From Chrysomallon squamiferum (lineage: Eukaryota; Mollusca; Gastropoda; Neomphalida; Peltospiridae): 57,500 nt of DNA. Of the stretch, positions 14,512-29,100 are shown in pieces. The notes beneath the pieces are model-generated. The model was not told the DNA's origin, ran no database searches, and saw only the letters and a list, made by a program, of their open reading frames with translations. Numbering within the stretch: the first letter of the stretch is position 1; the number at the start of each line of letters is the position of its first letter. The stretch spans positions 14,635,842-14,693,341 of the forward strand of contig CM022679.1 of NCBI GenBank assembly GCA_012295275.1. Reading direction: 5' to 3'. The translations under genes and the position numbers were made by a program.

Positions 14512-15948
14512 CCTCAAAACTAGATATGATAATCATTACCACAGCAGATTAATATGATTTCTAATACTGGATAGCCATTATTATAATAAACATATTAATT
14601 TTTGCAGTATATTACAAAATATTTTGGTTCCTCAGTCCCTCACTTTCTCTCTATCTCTATTTCTCTTCTCTTCCCTCCTTTCTCTTTCCATCTGCCCTTT
14701 TCCTGTCTCAGTCTCCCTTTTTCCTCTCTCTCCTTTTCCCTCTCTTTTCACTCTTTCTATCTTTCTCTCTCTGTCTCTCTTCTTTAATTTTGTTGACCAA
14801 ACCAAATTTTATTTATTGCAATAATGTAAAATGTTAAAATATTTCAAAGTGTTTGAATCTTTTACTGTATTTTGAATACCTTAATTTAATCATATTAATA
14901 ATTTCATTTGATGGTTTCTGTTAGAAAAACAGAGCTTTGCAGTTTGCTGGTTACAACACTGGTGTGATGCATGGCAGATTACAAGATCAAAACTCCTCAG
15001 TGTTCATCTTTACCATTTTTGATTCCAAAAATTAACAAAATAATATTTTTTATTTAAATATTCTATTTTTCTTACATTTTCATAGTCAGTATCTCTACGG
15101 ATATATTATTATTATCTGGTGAATATTTAAATAAATATTTCTACTAATATTATTGTTATTATCTATAGAATATTCATATAAATATTTCTGTTCATATTAT
15201 TATTGATGTTTTCTGAATATTTAAATAAATATTTCTACTAATATTATTGTTATTTTCTATAGAATATTTATATAAATATTTCTGTTCATATTATTACTGA
15301 TCTTTTCTGAATATTTCTATCTTATACTAAGTTTTTACTCATTATTTTCCAGGACAAGATCCAAAAATAATAGAGAGGGCGAATCTTCTGAACGTAGCTA
15401 AGCTGATTATTAAAGAACTGATAGACTCATCGCTGGCACACGGCCGCATGCTTGATGATGACCACGTCCCACTACAACAGTTTTTTGTCGTTCTGGAACA
15501 CATCCTTCGACACGGATTGCGACGTGAGATTTATTTAAATTATACATATCTTAATTTTTCGTTATTTCCACGTTTTAACAATGTATATTGTAGTAGTTTA
15601 ACATATTCAAGAATAAATTTCTCTCTTTTTTTTCATTTCTTTAAAAAACGAACGTCAGTGGGTTTATCATCTTTGATTCCTAATTTATTGAAGAAAAACA
15701 AATGGTTCAGAAAAGATTTAACAGAACTACCTTTTACAATAAAAAAAAAAATCAAATATATTTAATAATAAAAACTAAAGTATTTCTTTTGTTAAATTTA
15801 AAAATGAAAATTATGATACATCACATTCCAATTAAAAGTGCTGTTTTTTTTTCTTTTTCTTTTTTTTTAAATTTTATTTAGTATACATACATTAATATTT
15901 TCTTTTGGATTTTCTTCTTTTTTTAAAATTTAGAGATCTACACACATT

Positions 15949-15991
<43 letters not shown>

Positions 15992-18629
15992 TAAATGTCA
16001 ATTAAGAGTACAATAAATACCAATTTACATACTTCACATAATTTAAATTCCTCTGCATATTAAATATATTTAACAAATATTCAGCATTTCAACATAGATT
16101 TACTTCAGCAAATTTTTAAATAATGATCCCTATTTATTTACTACTGTATCCAACACCATTTTAGTACAAGTTTCGTGATTTGCTTGTCAAAATAATTATT
16201 GATCTCAGTCTTCTTATAAAATATTTCTTTAGCTACAGCTTTATTGAAGTAGAGTTTTTGAACACACTTTTGAGTGAAAAATGTTTTGTTGACAGCTAAA
16301 AAGGGACTGCTGCGAGACAGAAGAGAATTCTGGGTTGTGTTGGAAAACATTGAAAAGTTTGCACCAGAAGCTGCTGAAATAACCACCAGCGTCAGAGATA
16401 TGCCACATGTGAAGTATGTTTGATAATAACAATAATAATAACAATAATAATAATAATAACTGTAGTAGTAGTAGTAATAGTAGTAGATTTATTAGTAGTT
16501 ACAGTAGTAGGATAGTACTAGTAGTAAATAGTAGTAGTAATAAAAAAAAAAAAAAGTAGTAGTAGTAATAATAATAATAATAATAGTAATAGTAGTGGTA
16601 TTAGTAGTAGTAGTAGTAGTAGTAGAAATTGTAGTATTATTGTAATAATAGTGGTAGCTGTAGCAGTAGTAATAGTAACTATAATATTAATATTAATAGC
16701 ATCAGAAGTAGTAGTAATAATAATAATATTAATAGCAGCTGGAGTAATAGAAGTTATAGCAATAGTAATAATAGTAGTAGTAGTTGTGATGGTTGTTGTA
16801 GTCGTAGGTTTAGGCCTATAGATCTTACCTGTTTTTACACCATGAAAAAATAATAATGATCTGTTTTCTTTTAGTCATTAATGAAATGTTAATTTTTTAT
16901 TTCATTTTTAATTTATCATTGCCCAGTTTATATTCAACATTTTTTTTTTTTTTTTTTTTTTTTTTCAAATTGTTTGAATTTTCTGTTTTCCTGATTTCAA
17001 ACTATACCAACCAAATGTCACATGATCAATAAGCAAAGGGAGAAGTCTGATACTAACTACAAGTTATGTAGCACAGAACCATTTAACTGTAAAAATGTAC
17101 TTACTAAGCATACACATGAGTCATTCATTTCTGTGATATAAAATGAGGAATATTTGTTATGTGCAGTGAATGTAACAAATTCTGAGTAACAGTTAATCTT
17201 TAGCATAACAGGCAAAATTAAAAATACTTAACTGGCTGAAACCATTAAGTTGCATTTTATTTATTTATACAATATGCAGTTTAAAAATATAATAACAACA
17301 ACAACAATAATAATAGAAGTAAATTGAATATGCAGATTTTAATAGCTGATAATTTGTTTATACAATATGCTGTTTTGTATTTATTAAAAAGAAAACTGTT
17401 AATATATCTTCTTTTTTTAATTAAATAGTTATTTAAGTATGCATATGTTATTTGTTCAGTTTTTTATTTTATTTACTGTTTTAAGTGTGTTTATGCATTT
17501 TTTTTATTATTTTATATTTTTTTTAACACTTTTTATTCATCAGTTATTTTGGACATTGTTAAATTAATAAAACAAACAAAAACAATGGATATTTTATTAA
17601 AAATAAATTCATAAAAACAGTAACAATTTTTTTATTGTTATTCATTTAAACAAATACCGTTTAGAACACATCCCCAAGAAATTAAAAAAAAAAAAAAAAA
17701 CGACGAAAAACAACAACTTAATTTTACAATTAATTATGTGTTTTAAATTGAAAGTAAATTAGACTGGGAGACAAGTCTATGTTTAAAGATAAGACTTGGT
17801 CTGATGACCTTTGTGTGTAATTGGTGAAAGGAAGTGTTACAGACAGACTGCTTTGTTGAGGTGACAAACACAGAATCACTCAGTGGCAGATGTTTTTTGA
17901 AGTTCACATCTTTATCAGTTTTTTATCTTTTATTTGTTCTTTTTTTTTTTTTTATTCCTTTGTTTTTGGGAAGGGCCTGTGGTTTGCATCTACATCTGGT
18001 TATTTCGTATAGTATTTTAATTTTAATTTTTTATTACTTATTTTACATCACCATCATTTATTTATTTTTATTTTTATTTTTGAATAAAAATCAGAAAATT
18101 AAAGTGGAAAATTGATTTCTAATTTTAAAACAATATATTAAACATCTGGGATGGTGGGGTTTTTTGGGGGGTTTTTGTTGGTTTTTTAACAGAGTTATAA
18201 TGAATTTAGGTAAATGGCTTACATAAAAATTAATGGGTTCCAATTTTTGGCATGTCTAAATAATGTGTATGTTTGTGTGTGTTGGTTATTTTGTATATGT
18301 CAGTGTGTTTATGTGTAAAGAGGCCTGTATGTGTATTATAATTATAATACAGAATATATCAAACCATTAGTGTGTTTTGTCTTTATGAAATATACATTTA
18401 CGCTAATGCATCCCACTCTTTTTAATAATTCTGATTTAATTTTAACAGCTATTTTATATTAATTTAAATAAAAGATTAGCACTGTTTATTGTTCATTTAT
18501 TTCAGAACTGCTTTAGGCAGGGCACGAGCCTGGATCCGGCTAGCTCTCATGCAAAAAACCCTCGCAGATTACTTCAAACTGCTCATAGAGAAAAAAGATG
18601 ATCTGCTCAGGTACAGTTATTTATATTTA

Positions 18630-18678
<49 letters not shown>

Positions 18679-21600
18679 TATCATCATTTTTTTTGTTATT
18701 CTCATTATTGTCATTTTACTTATTCTCATTATCATTATTATTATTATTATTTTTTATTTATTTATTATTATTTTATTATTATTGTTATTATTAAAATTTA
18801 TATTTTTAGTTGGGTAGTTTGTATTGAGTTCAGACAGTCTGTTGATGAATATTTTCTATCAGATGATGTAAAATGTCCTGTACTTAATAGTTAAATATAT
18901 ATATTAACTATTATAGCAGTATCCTTAAAGGCACATTTAGTCCTTTCTGCATCTCACTTGTTTTAATAGTCAGTGTTTTTTATTTATAAATTCATTTCAC
19001 CTTGAAAGTTGTAAGTTATAGGCACTCAACTAATAATATCTAAATGTTTTATTGATAACAACCTATATTCAAATGGTTGTCTAGTTATAGTAGTGAAATA
19101 CAGTGATTAAAAACAGCAAATTATCAGTGTTGAAAATATAAATATATTTCTATTCATTGAATTAAAAAATAATGTTTTAACTTTTTAAATGATATATATA
19201 ACACATTTTTTCTCATTTTTATTTTATATTTTTGCAATAATATCTCATCGCATCTGTATTGAAAGAATATACTTCACTTATCCAATTCAAAACAATTTTT
19301 AACCATTATAAATGATGAACATCCCAACTTTTTAAAAATTATTTTTTATTTTTACAGTAATATCAAGTTAGATACATAATTAAAATGTGTTATTATTTTT
19401 TATTTATTATGAATTATAGACACTCAGTTTAGTCTGTGTATGATCAAGTTCTTATACAAGTTTATTTTTAAATATTTTAAACAATAAATTCAACAACCTT
19501 TAAAACTCTATTTTTTGCAATAAGATCAGGTCAGATTTGTAATTAAAATTTTTCATCTCATCAAATCCATAGCTTTGTTTTAACATTTTAAATGATAAAC
19601 GTAACAATATTTTAATTATTTTTATTTTATTTATTCATATATTAATATTTTTTTAGATACTGTGGGCATAATTTATCCTCTGTGTGTCCAAGTATTTTTA
19701 CAAGTATGAAATACTGGTGTATCTAAAAACTGAGTTTATTTTACAGTGAGTTTTATGAACCTGGTGCGTTTCTGATCGAAGATGAGGGAATCGTCATTGC
19801 AGGCTTGCTTGTTGGTCTCAACGTCATTGACTGCAACTTCTGCATCAAGGGAGAAGACTTAGACCAGCCTGTAGGTATCCAACATAATAAGGAAACAAAA
19901 TTAATTTTATAACTAGAATTTCAACATACTAAGAAATAACACAGCTCTTTGTTTATGTATGTATGTATTACAGTTTATAACAAAAGTAAAATAATTTAAT
20001 TCAATAGAGTAGTCATTCTTAATAGTTTTGAAAATAAAAATAGAAAATCTTAAATTCTTATTCTTAAAAGCTTGAACATTCTTTTTATTATTTGGGTAAT
20101 GTTAAATACTGAAAGAATTAAGATAAAGTGTTTTTATTTTCAGATGGGAGTTATAGATTTTAGTTTGTACCTGAAAGGTTCTTACGTAGGAGGTACTGAT
20201 GAACAGGATAGGTAATATATATTAAAAATATTTAGTTTTTACCAATGAGAGCAATGGATGACAGTTATTACATGAATTCTGTTATATTTATTGTTATTTT
20301 AAAATTAAATCATTACCCATAAAAAGCATCATGCATAGTGAATTTTTTTTAATAACCTTAAATTTAATTTAGATTTTAATTCAGCTATGTTTATTTATTT
20401 ATTTATTTATTATTATTTTATTTTTATTTTTTTAATTATTCATTTTATATATTAATATATTTTTATTTTATTTATTATTATTATTTCTTTACTTTTTTTT
20501 TTTTTTTTTTAAATTTTTTTTTTATTCTTTTGTTTTAATTATTAGTTTTATATATTTATACATTTTTATTTTTTTATCATTATTATTTTTTAACTTTTCT
20601 GTTATTTTAAAAAAATGTAAATATTTTATTTTATTTTTATTTCTTATTATTTTTTTATTTACTTATTTATTTATTTTATATAAAAAAAATTCTAGGCAGG
20701 AGTTTGTTTTCTCCTTGGTAAAATGATGTGTTCTGATTTGTTTGTATGTGTAATGTACCATAAATTACCTTTTATAATAATTTTACCATTCAGCCCAGAG
20801 GGTCAGTCAAAAATGGCCACAATTCTAGATCAGAAGAATTACCTTGAAGAGCTGAACAGACATCTGAAGTAAGAAAACAGATAAATTTAAAAATATATTT
20901 TAGTGAAAGAAATATTTTATTTTTAGTATCTATTTATTTAATATTATTAAATTATTCTAATTTTTATTATTATTATTGTTATTACTATTATTATTATTAT
21001 TACAAATTATTTGAAAAATAAGAGCTAGTTTGAAGTTTCAAATTTAATGGATTAGAGATAAGTATAAAATGTTGAAAGGTATAATTATCACTGAAAATGT
21101 GATTTCACAGAAATGAACAAGAAAGATAACCATGGAGTACTTTGTATGTACTTCATGTTAAATCTGTTAAGTATTGTCTTCTCTCTATCACCAGTACAAA
21201 AGATAAAATAAACAGGAATCATTTCTATATTGTATTTTATTATTAAATGTTATTACTACCTTCATTTCACAGTGCCACAGTGACCAATCTGCAACAGAAA
21301 ATGGAACATCTTCAGACAACTAATGCTTTAATGAAGGAAGACCTGGCAATAGCGAAAAACACCATTTTTATGCTCCAGGACGAAAATGCAGCTCTGAGAA
21401 ATGAGAGAGACGATATCACAAAAGACCACACAAAACAGTTAGAGGTAGACTGTCAGAGATATTTCACATTTTAATTAATAAAAATTTATTACTACACAAA
21501 ACACTCAGAGATAGATTGTCAATGGAATATCATATTTAATTAATAAAATTATATTACTACAGAAAATAGTTAGAGGTAGACTGTCAGAGATATTTCACAT

Positions 21601-24600
21601 TTTAATTAATAAAACTATATTACTATACAAAACAGTCAGAGATAGATTGTCAGTGCACTGTTACATTTTAATTAATAAAACTATATTACTATACAAAACA
21701 GTCAGAGATAGATTGTTAATGGCATATTACATTTAATTAATAAAATTATATTACTACATAAAACAGAGGTAGATTGTCAGTGGAGTATCACATTTTAATT
21801 AATAGAATCTCAATGCCATAAAAAACATTAGGGATAAATAGGTATTATTATATCCTATATTTCTATTAATCACAAGAAAGCATTACCAGTAGATATACTT
21901 TATTTCATTATCCACATTATTTATTATTTTGATATCCTAGATGAAATTGTAATAAAGAAACACGCTTTACTTAGGTGACAAAACAAAGCCCAAACTCAAA
22001 CTATGTATTCAGTATGCTGTTTTATTTCAGGCAGCAAAAGAGGACATTGATGCTGAAAGAGAAACTTACGAAACATCTAGAGCAGGACTGGACACAATGT
22101 ATGCTGAAGCCAAAAAGAAACTTGATGAGGAAACACAACTAAGACTGGTCAGTAATTAATCTTTATTGACTTATTAGTTACCTGACTGACCGACTGGTTA
22201 TCTGATCAATGGTTAGTAATTCATTTTTATTGACTTACTGGTTATGTGAATGACTCACCTTATTAAATATTGCATATATGTGAGTTTTGGAGTATAATGA
22301 TGAAATGAAAATATCTATCATTCCGATATTAGTAATAATGTAGCTTTTATATGCAGCCTGTAATAGACAGGTAAGCACATAACAATGTTGTTCATGGTTA
22401 GAACTGGAAATGGCCCTGTAATTATAGTAATGGGCTAGTCAATCAACACAGAAAATTAGGATAGTTAGTGATAATAAACTGGTTGTTTTATTTGTTTTTT
22501 TTTAAATTTATTAATGAAGTCATTTAGCTTGAATTTTCTACAGACTGTGTAAGAAGATCCATTATAACCAAAACAGATGAACTATTTTCCTGACTTAAAT
22601 GATTGCAGAAATTAAAATAATGTTTCTTTTTTAATTAATTTATGATTGGTTGGAATTTTGTATAGTCAATGATATTTAACAAAAAAAAAAAATTTATTTA
22701 TTTATTTATTTGTTTGTTTTTACATAAACTTTATTATTATTCTTCTTAACCAGCACATTTGTTTTTCATCTTTTTTAATTCAGGATGTGGAAAGAGAACT
22801 TGAGTTACAGATCGGCATGAAGACAGAGATGGAAGTTGCTCTGAGACTGCTGGAACGGGATATTCATGAGAAGCAGGACAACATTGTGTCACTAAGGCAA
22901 CAACTGGCTGAAATCAAGACAATTAACCAAGAGATGTATCATAAACTGCAGGTTTGTGTGAATCATCTGTAGATATCAGAAATGTAATATTATAGTTCAG
23001 TTTCTCTTTAACATTCCAGTAATAAAATATGCGTAGTCTCTGAATTAATACTCATGTAATTAATAACTCAAAGACTGAGGTAAAATTGAGATTTAATGAA
23101 AAAAATTAAAACACACAAAAAATATAATTTAAAAATATTTCACCTTTTTTCCATTGTTAAGACAAGATCAGAAGACACTATATGTAATGATCAAAAATCA
23201 TTCCAGTTGTTATGGTTATTCAGTGATATAGTCAAGCGAGTTATTTCTACCTATATAAAGTTATTCAAAACCATATCTGACATGAAGTCAGCAAGTTTCA
23301 TAAACTGCAGAGGCATATTGTGGTGTTTTGTGTTTGTGTATGTTTGTGTCTCTGTGTGTTTCTGTATTTACTGTGTCATCATAGATGAGTATGTTTCATA
23401 TTACAAGAAACACACATTCTTGTGTATCTTCTAAACTAAGAAAAAGACCCAACTCAAAAGTATTTATTGATAAATAAAACAACATATATGTACATACATT
23501 ACTGAAAACATAAATTGAAACTCACAACTGGAGAATAATCAACACAATTACTAATAGCCCTAGATGTACAAAACAAATGTTTAAAATCACAGTAACAAGT
23601 GCAATATGATACTGTCAACTGTAAGCAAAAACAACCACCAATCAGTGAATTTTATCAGTTAATTACAAAAGTTCTCTGAAGTCTGTCTGCAATTATATAG
23701 ACAAGCCCTACACTATGTACAGACAAAAATCACCAAGTGGGGTATTTTGTTGTACTTCATCAATGACCCATTATAATGTGATAACCAAGGGAAATAATAG
23801 TGTATGTATTGCAGCACTTTGAGTTGTCATTCATAAATGTGTTTGAGTTTTTGAAAGGTCCTTATTGCCAGTTTATACAATAGCTTACTCAGGACCAGAG
23901 TTCTAGTTCAAAAGGTATGGGAGTATAGGAATAAATTGTATGAAATTTATAATCTATTTAAAACATAAAATGTGTTTTTCTTTTTTAAAAATGATAACTT
24001 AACATCAAGGCAAATAGCATGTAAATATAGGGTGCCAACATATATGAACCACAATATTTTCATATTATTTTAAATCCGAGACAAATTCACAGGTCCATAA
24101 ACTGAAAAATAAACTGCAATATTACACCACTTTAATAAAACTTTAGTTCTTACAGGTATGTCTCACATTTATAGATTATCTTTGTATGTCACATATTCTA
24201 GTACTAGTTCTAGCTACATTTTTTCTGAATCCTTCAATGAAGCAGAGTTGACTACTAGATTACAATTTGTGTACCTATAGATCTTTTTACCTCTTCCACT
24301 CCATGCTTTTGTTTGTCAGAGATGTGTAAATTCTTGTTTGTGGATCAGTTCTTAAAAAGAACCCTTGCTCTTATTCAGTAATAAGAGAATTTCAGAAATG
24401 ACTTTCTTGATAATGATCTAAATTTGTTTTTTGCCTGAAATTCTGTTATTCAGAATGTCCAGTCTACAGGTACATGACAAACATTTTAAGTAAAAGAAAA
24501 CAAGAATATCAAAAAATTATAACAACACCAAAATTCAAGAATTTAAAAGTTTTATTTTGTTAAAAATTGTATGAGGTTTCATTCACAGCATTTGCATCTT

Positions 24601-26086
24601 TCAGTTTCATGAACAATATCTGGAATATGTTTAACAACTTATTTCTATTTTTTAAGTTTTTATTTTCCTTCTATTATTTATTTCAGTTTCTTTATTGGAA
24701 TATACAGTGGCACATTTTGGTGTTTGAAAAAATAGTTTTAACAATTGTGTTTCAAATATTGGTAACAAAGCATACAGAATTTTAACAAGTTTATTTCATT
24801 TTTTTTTTCCCTATTCGATGATTACTTCCATCGTTTGTCATCAAACTGGCCTTCAAATTTCTTCAAGTTTTCTTCTGTGTTCTGAAATGACAGTATAAAA
24901 TAAAGTGTTAAAACAAGTGATTGCATGCTCTGTTAAACACTAGTCACATTTTTTTTTCTTAATTTTATTTTTTTAAAAAAAAAAAAAAAAGAAAAATAAT
25001 GTTCATTAAATATTTTATTTTAAAAAATAAATAATAAATAAATAATTTTTTAAAGAAAAAAGGATACATTTTTGTATATTTTTTTATTTTCACATTTATG
25101 GTTTTGTATTTCAAAGTTATTTTTTCACATATAAAATGTTAATGAAACATTTTTACAAACCTCTGAGGTGTGTGGTAGAAATACTTTCTTTCCACATGTA
25201 GAGGTCAGTTTTAGGATTTCTCTCTGAAAAAACAAAACTTCACATACAGATATCTACATCAACAAATACTTCACAGATATCTAGACTGAAAAATATCTAA
25301 CATTTTTGATGTTATTAAAATTTCATGATAATTACTAATGAAAATTTAGAGAGAGAGAGAATAAAAATATTTAAAGGACATCCTTTTTATTTTATGTTTT
25401 TCTTTTAATTTTTAAAGTACTTTTTAATGTAAATAAAAAAAAAATTAAATTCATTTAGTCTTCACACAAAACAATTTCTATGTTTTATATTAATTCACTC
25501 CAGTGTTTTATTTTATAAAGTCAAACTTTCCAACCCACCGATGCCCAGAAAAAAAAAAATAATAATAAATGAATAATTTTAATGATACTTACAACAAGAA
25601 CCCTGTTAATCGTGTTTACCAGTCCCTCCACGGCTGTTCCACACTCCTCCCTCACACGTCTGTCATCCACCAGATCGACATTTCGTTTACCTCCCGCATG
25701 CCACCAGTTGCTGTAGTGATACTGGGAGCTGCACTGAGGTACAGCCAACATGAGAGCAACCAGCAGGAAGAACCAGTTTAGATAGTGTGGATGATGCCAT
25801 TTTTACTGTGTCTGTTCTAGAAATAAAAATAAATAATATATATATATTTTTTTTTTTATAACAGCTATAAATGTTTGATCCATTTGAAATAATTAGAAAA
25901 CTTCCTTTTTATATAAATTTCTATTTATTATTATTTTTTAATTTATAATATTTTTTTTTTAGTATTACTGTTATTATTTTTTTATTATTAAGTTCCTTTT
26001 TTCTTTCTGTTTAAAAAAACAAATAAAGCCAGAATTATAAAAATAATAATTTCAGATCTGATTGTGAGTTTTCGAATCATTTAGAA

Positions 26087-26132
<46 letters not shown>

Positions 26133-29100
26133 TTATTTTTTTTTTTTTTTTTTTTTACAATTTCATTGCAAAGATTCTTTTTGGACTGTTGATTACAATG
26201 TCATATTCACTACATCATATATCAGTGTCAGAAAGTAATAATATAAAAAGTATTCTTGTTATGAAAGTAATAAATAATAATGTACCCTTTTACCATGATT
26301 TGATATCTTGAGAAACTGTACAGCATATAAACCATGTACGTTTTCTCATCATTTTTATTTAAATTAATATGTTATATGTTTGTTATTAGCAATATAAGGA
26401 ACATGTGACTATTTAGTTATAAATATTTTTTTTCTGTTTTCGCTATTTTTAAAATGTTTGTTTGATTGTTTTTTATTCATTAAATGACATATGTATACTT
26501 GTTTAAAACTGAAATCTTTTTCTTGAAGTTAAAAATACTATCTTTGAAATCTAAAATTTTTAACAATGCATATTAAAACTTCTTTAGTAGAACAAAGAAA
26601 ACAATGAACCAGTATCTAAATCATTAGCAAGTTGATAATATGTTTACGTTTTTGTGAAAAAATTTACCTGGAAAACACCTTTAGATTTTATCTAAAAATA
26701 TATTTTTTAACTTAGCTTTTTAAAAAAGGTAACCCAAAATAATTATGTAGAATTTCTTCTAAATCTTTATTTAATGGTTTTTTTTTTTTAAATTGGTCAT
26801 GTTTAGATAACTAGTATATACATGGAATTTTTTTTATCCATCTTCCAAATACAGAAAATTTATAATTTATATAAGTTCTAAACCAAACTCAAAAAACATA
26901 AAAAAAAAAAAAGTCTTATATAAAAACTGAAAAGAAAAAAAGAGAAAAATTTGGAAAAGATATTTTTTAAAACAAATTGTAAAAATCAATTTTAATATAA
27001 TTCATAAAAGAAAACTTTCAAAAACCTTGAAAAGTAATTAACAAAAAAAGAAAAAAAGAATTAATGATTTATTGCCAGGCCAAAAAAACAAATTTAAAAT
27101 TTTTAAAAAATTAGAAAAAACTGAAAACATTATTACTCACCAGTTTGTAGTGTCTGATGGATTCACTAAGGTTTCCAGTAAAAACAATGAACACTTTGCT
27201 GATCGGCTCCTCTTTTTATACAAAAATTTTATCCGTCTGCAAAAGTTTTATTTAATGAGAAAGAAAATTCAGGAAATTACAGTGTTTTCCACCCCAAAGC
27301 TATATTCCTTTCACCTGTAAATACATTATTTGGTGCTGTTTTGCATGCCAACTGTTCCTGGACAGACTCTGGGGGCTTCCAAAGATGGATGGCATTTGAC
27401 AGATGACAAGATGGAGACAGGACTGTTAAGGGTTGGAGCTAGCACCAGGTTCAATGTAATTACAGCACAGTCCATCCCCTGGCAGATAATCTGACAAGTG
27501 TTAATAAACAGGAAAAGCACGACAACGCACAGACAGTTATTTGCACCGTTTGCGTTCGTCTGTAAAACGTATGTGTGTAGGAGTTAATCTAGAAGATTCA
27601 TTATTACTTCAAAAGAAAAAAAAAAAAAAAATATTATTTTAATTTAAATTTTTTATTTAATTAATTTTTGTTTTTTCTTTTCACCCTTGTGCAGATATAA
27701 TTAGTTTGAGTTACAAAAAAGAAAGGTTTGGATAATAGGTGATCAGATTGTTTGTGGAGTTTTAGTGTATTGTTTTTAGTTTTCATTTAATTTTCCCATT
27801 AGAAATTCCTCCTCCAAGTATACTTAAAATCAGAGTATTTTGTTTTTGTTACAAAAATATGTCCATATTAATAATAGATAATTAATTGGTGGGCGAGTTT
27901 CTGTAAATTACATTTTTTTTTGTTTTTCATTGTAATTACTAGTTTTCCATTTTGAAATTTCTTCTAAAAATATTCTTTAAGTGGTTTTTATGTTTTATGT
28001 AATGCACTGGCTAATTCTGTAGACTTAATTTTTATTTATTTTTAATTTATTATTTGTTTTATTTTTTGCTCTCTCTGGTCCCTTCGAGCTGTCATCCATT
28101 TAATCCAATGCCCTTTTATCAAAGACTGTGGTAAATTCATTCCTGTCTAGAGGAAGGTAACTTAAAATATTTCTTTCTGCTGATTGATAAAAGAATAGGT
28201 CACATGTGGCTGTAATGAATTTCTTCTTATCATGATATATAAAAAAAAATAATTTGAACACTTAAACATTATTTAATATAATGAATTTCTTCTTATCACG
28301 ATATAAAAAAAAAATAATTTCAACACTTAATTATTACTAACATAATGAGTTTCTTTTGATCCTAACATACCAAAGAAATAATTTCTACATTTATTTATTA
28401 TTAATATTAAAATAATGTTTGTCTTTCAACATTTAGATGTGATTTGGCTGACAAGTTTTAGCTGTCTGTATTCAGAGTTCATTCTGTTGGTTTTTCCTTC
28501 ACTTGTAACTTGATTCGCAGACCCACGTGTTTCATATCAAAACTCTTTACTCTAACACTTTAAACTTCATTCATTCAGGGTCTCAGGAGTTTTTAAGGTT
28601 ATTTTAAAACCAGACACAAATTATTTCACTAAGCTTATATCAGTCTGTTTATTATTCAACGTCCTTGGTTTAAAGCTCTAGGTTTAAACAAGTCATCGAT
28701 TTCTTTAATTCCGTATTTTACAGTTGGTTGTTTTGAAAGATGCAGGTTGAGGTTGATGTAGTGATTGTAAGGTTGAGGAATTACAGTTTGAGGATGTTTA
28801 GTAGAGTTTTGAAAGTGAGAAATTTAGGTTGATGTTGGTAGTGTTTGGAATGTCAGAAATTTTGGCTGAGGGTGGTAGTGTTTTGAAGGGATTAATATGA
28901 GAGAGGTTTGGAATTTCACTAATATCACTGTTGTTTTGAACATTTGGAGGCTGAGGATGTAATTAATGTTGGAAATGTTTGAAGACGATGTCAGAAGTGT
29001 TTGGAAGGGTTGAGTTAAGGATGACAATGGTTTATGGAAATGTTGAAATAGGGGATGTCTCTAGGGGATTATTTGTATTTGGAAGCATGGGTGCTGAGGA

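Noticed and set aside
18489-18894. Frames rich in Ile, Leu and Tyr overlapping a RUFY exon
   Set aside because: Only 18506-18610 is coding; the rest is a TTA microsatellite read through the donor.
25569-25781. 70-codon plus-strand frame over the neuropeptide exon
   Set aside because: Antisense shadow of the minus-strand peptide precursor, which has family motifs and splice sites.
28824-29027. 67-codon minus-strand frame rich in Ser, Thr and Leu
   Set aside because: Translation of a degenerate tandem repeat.
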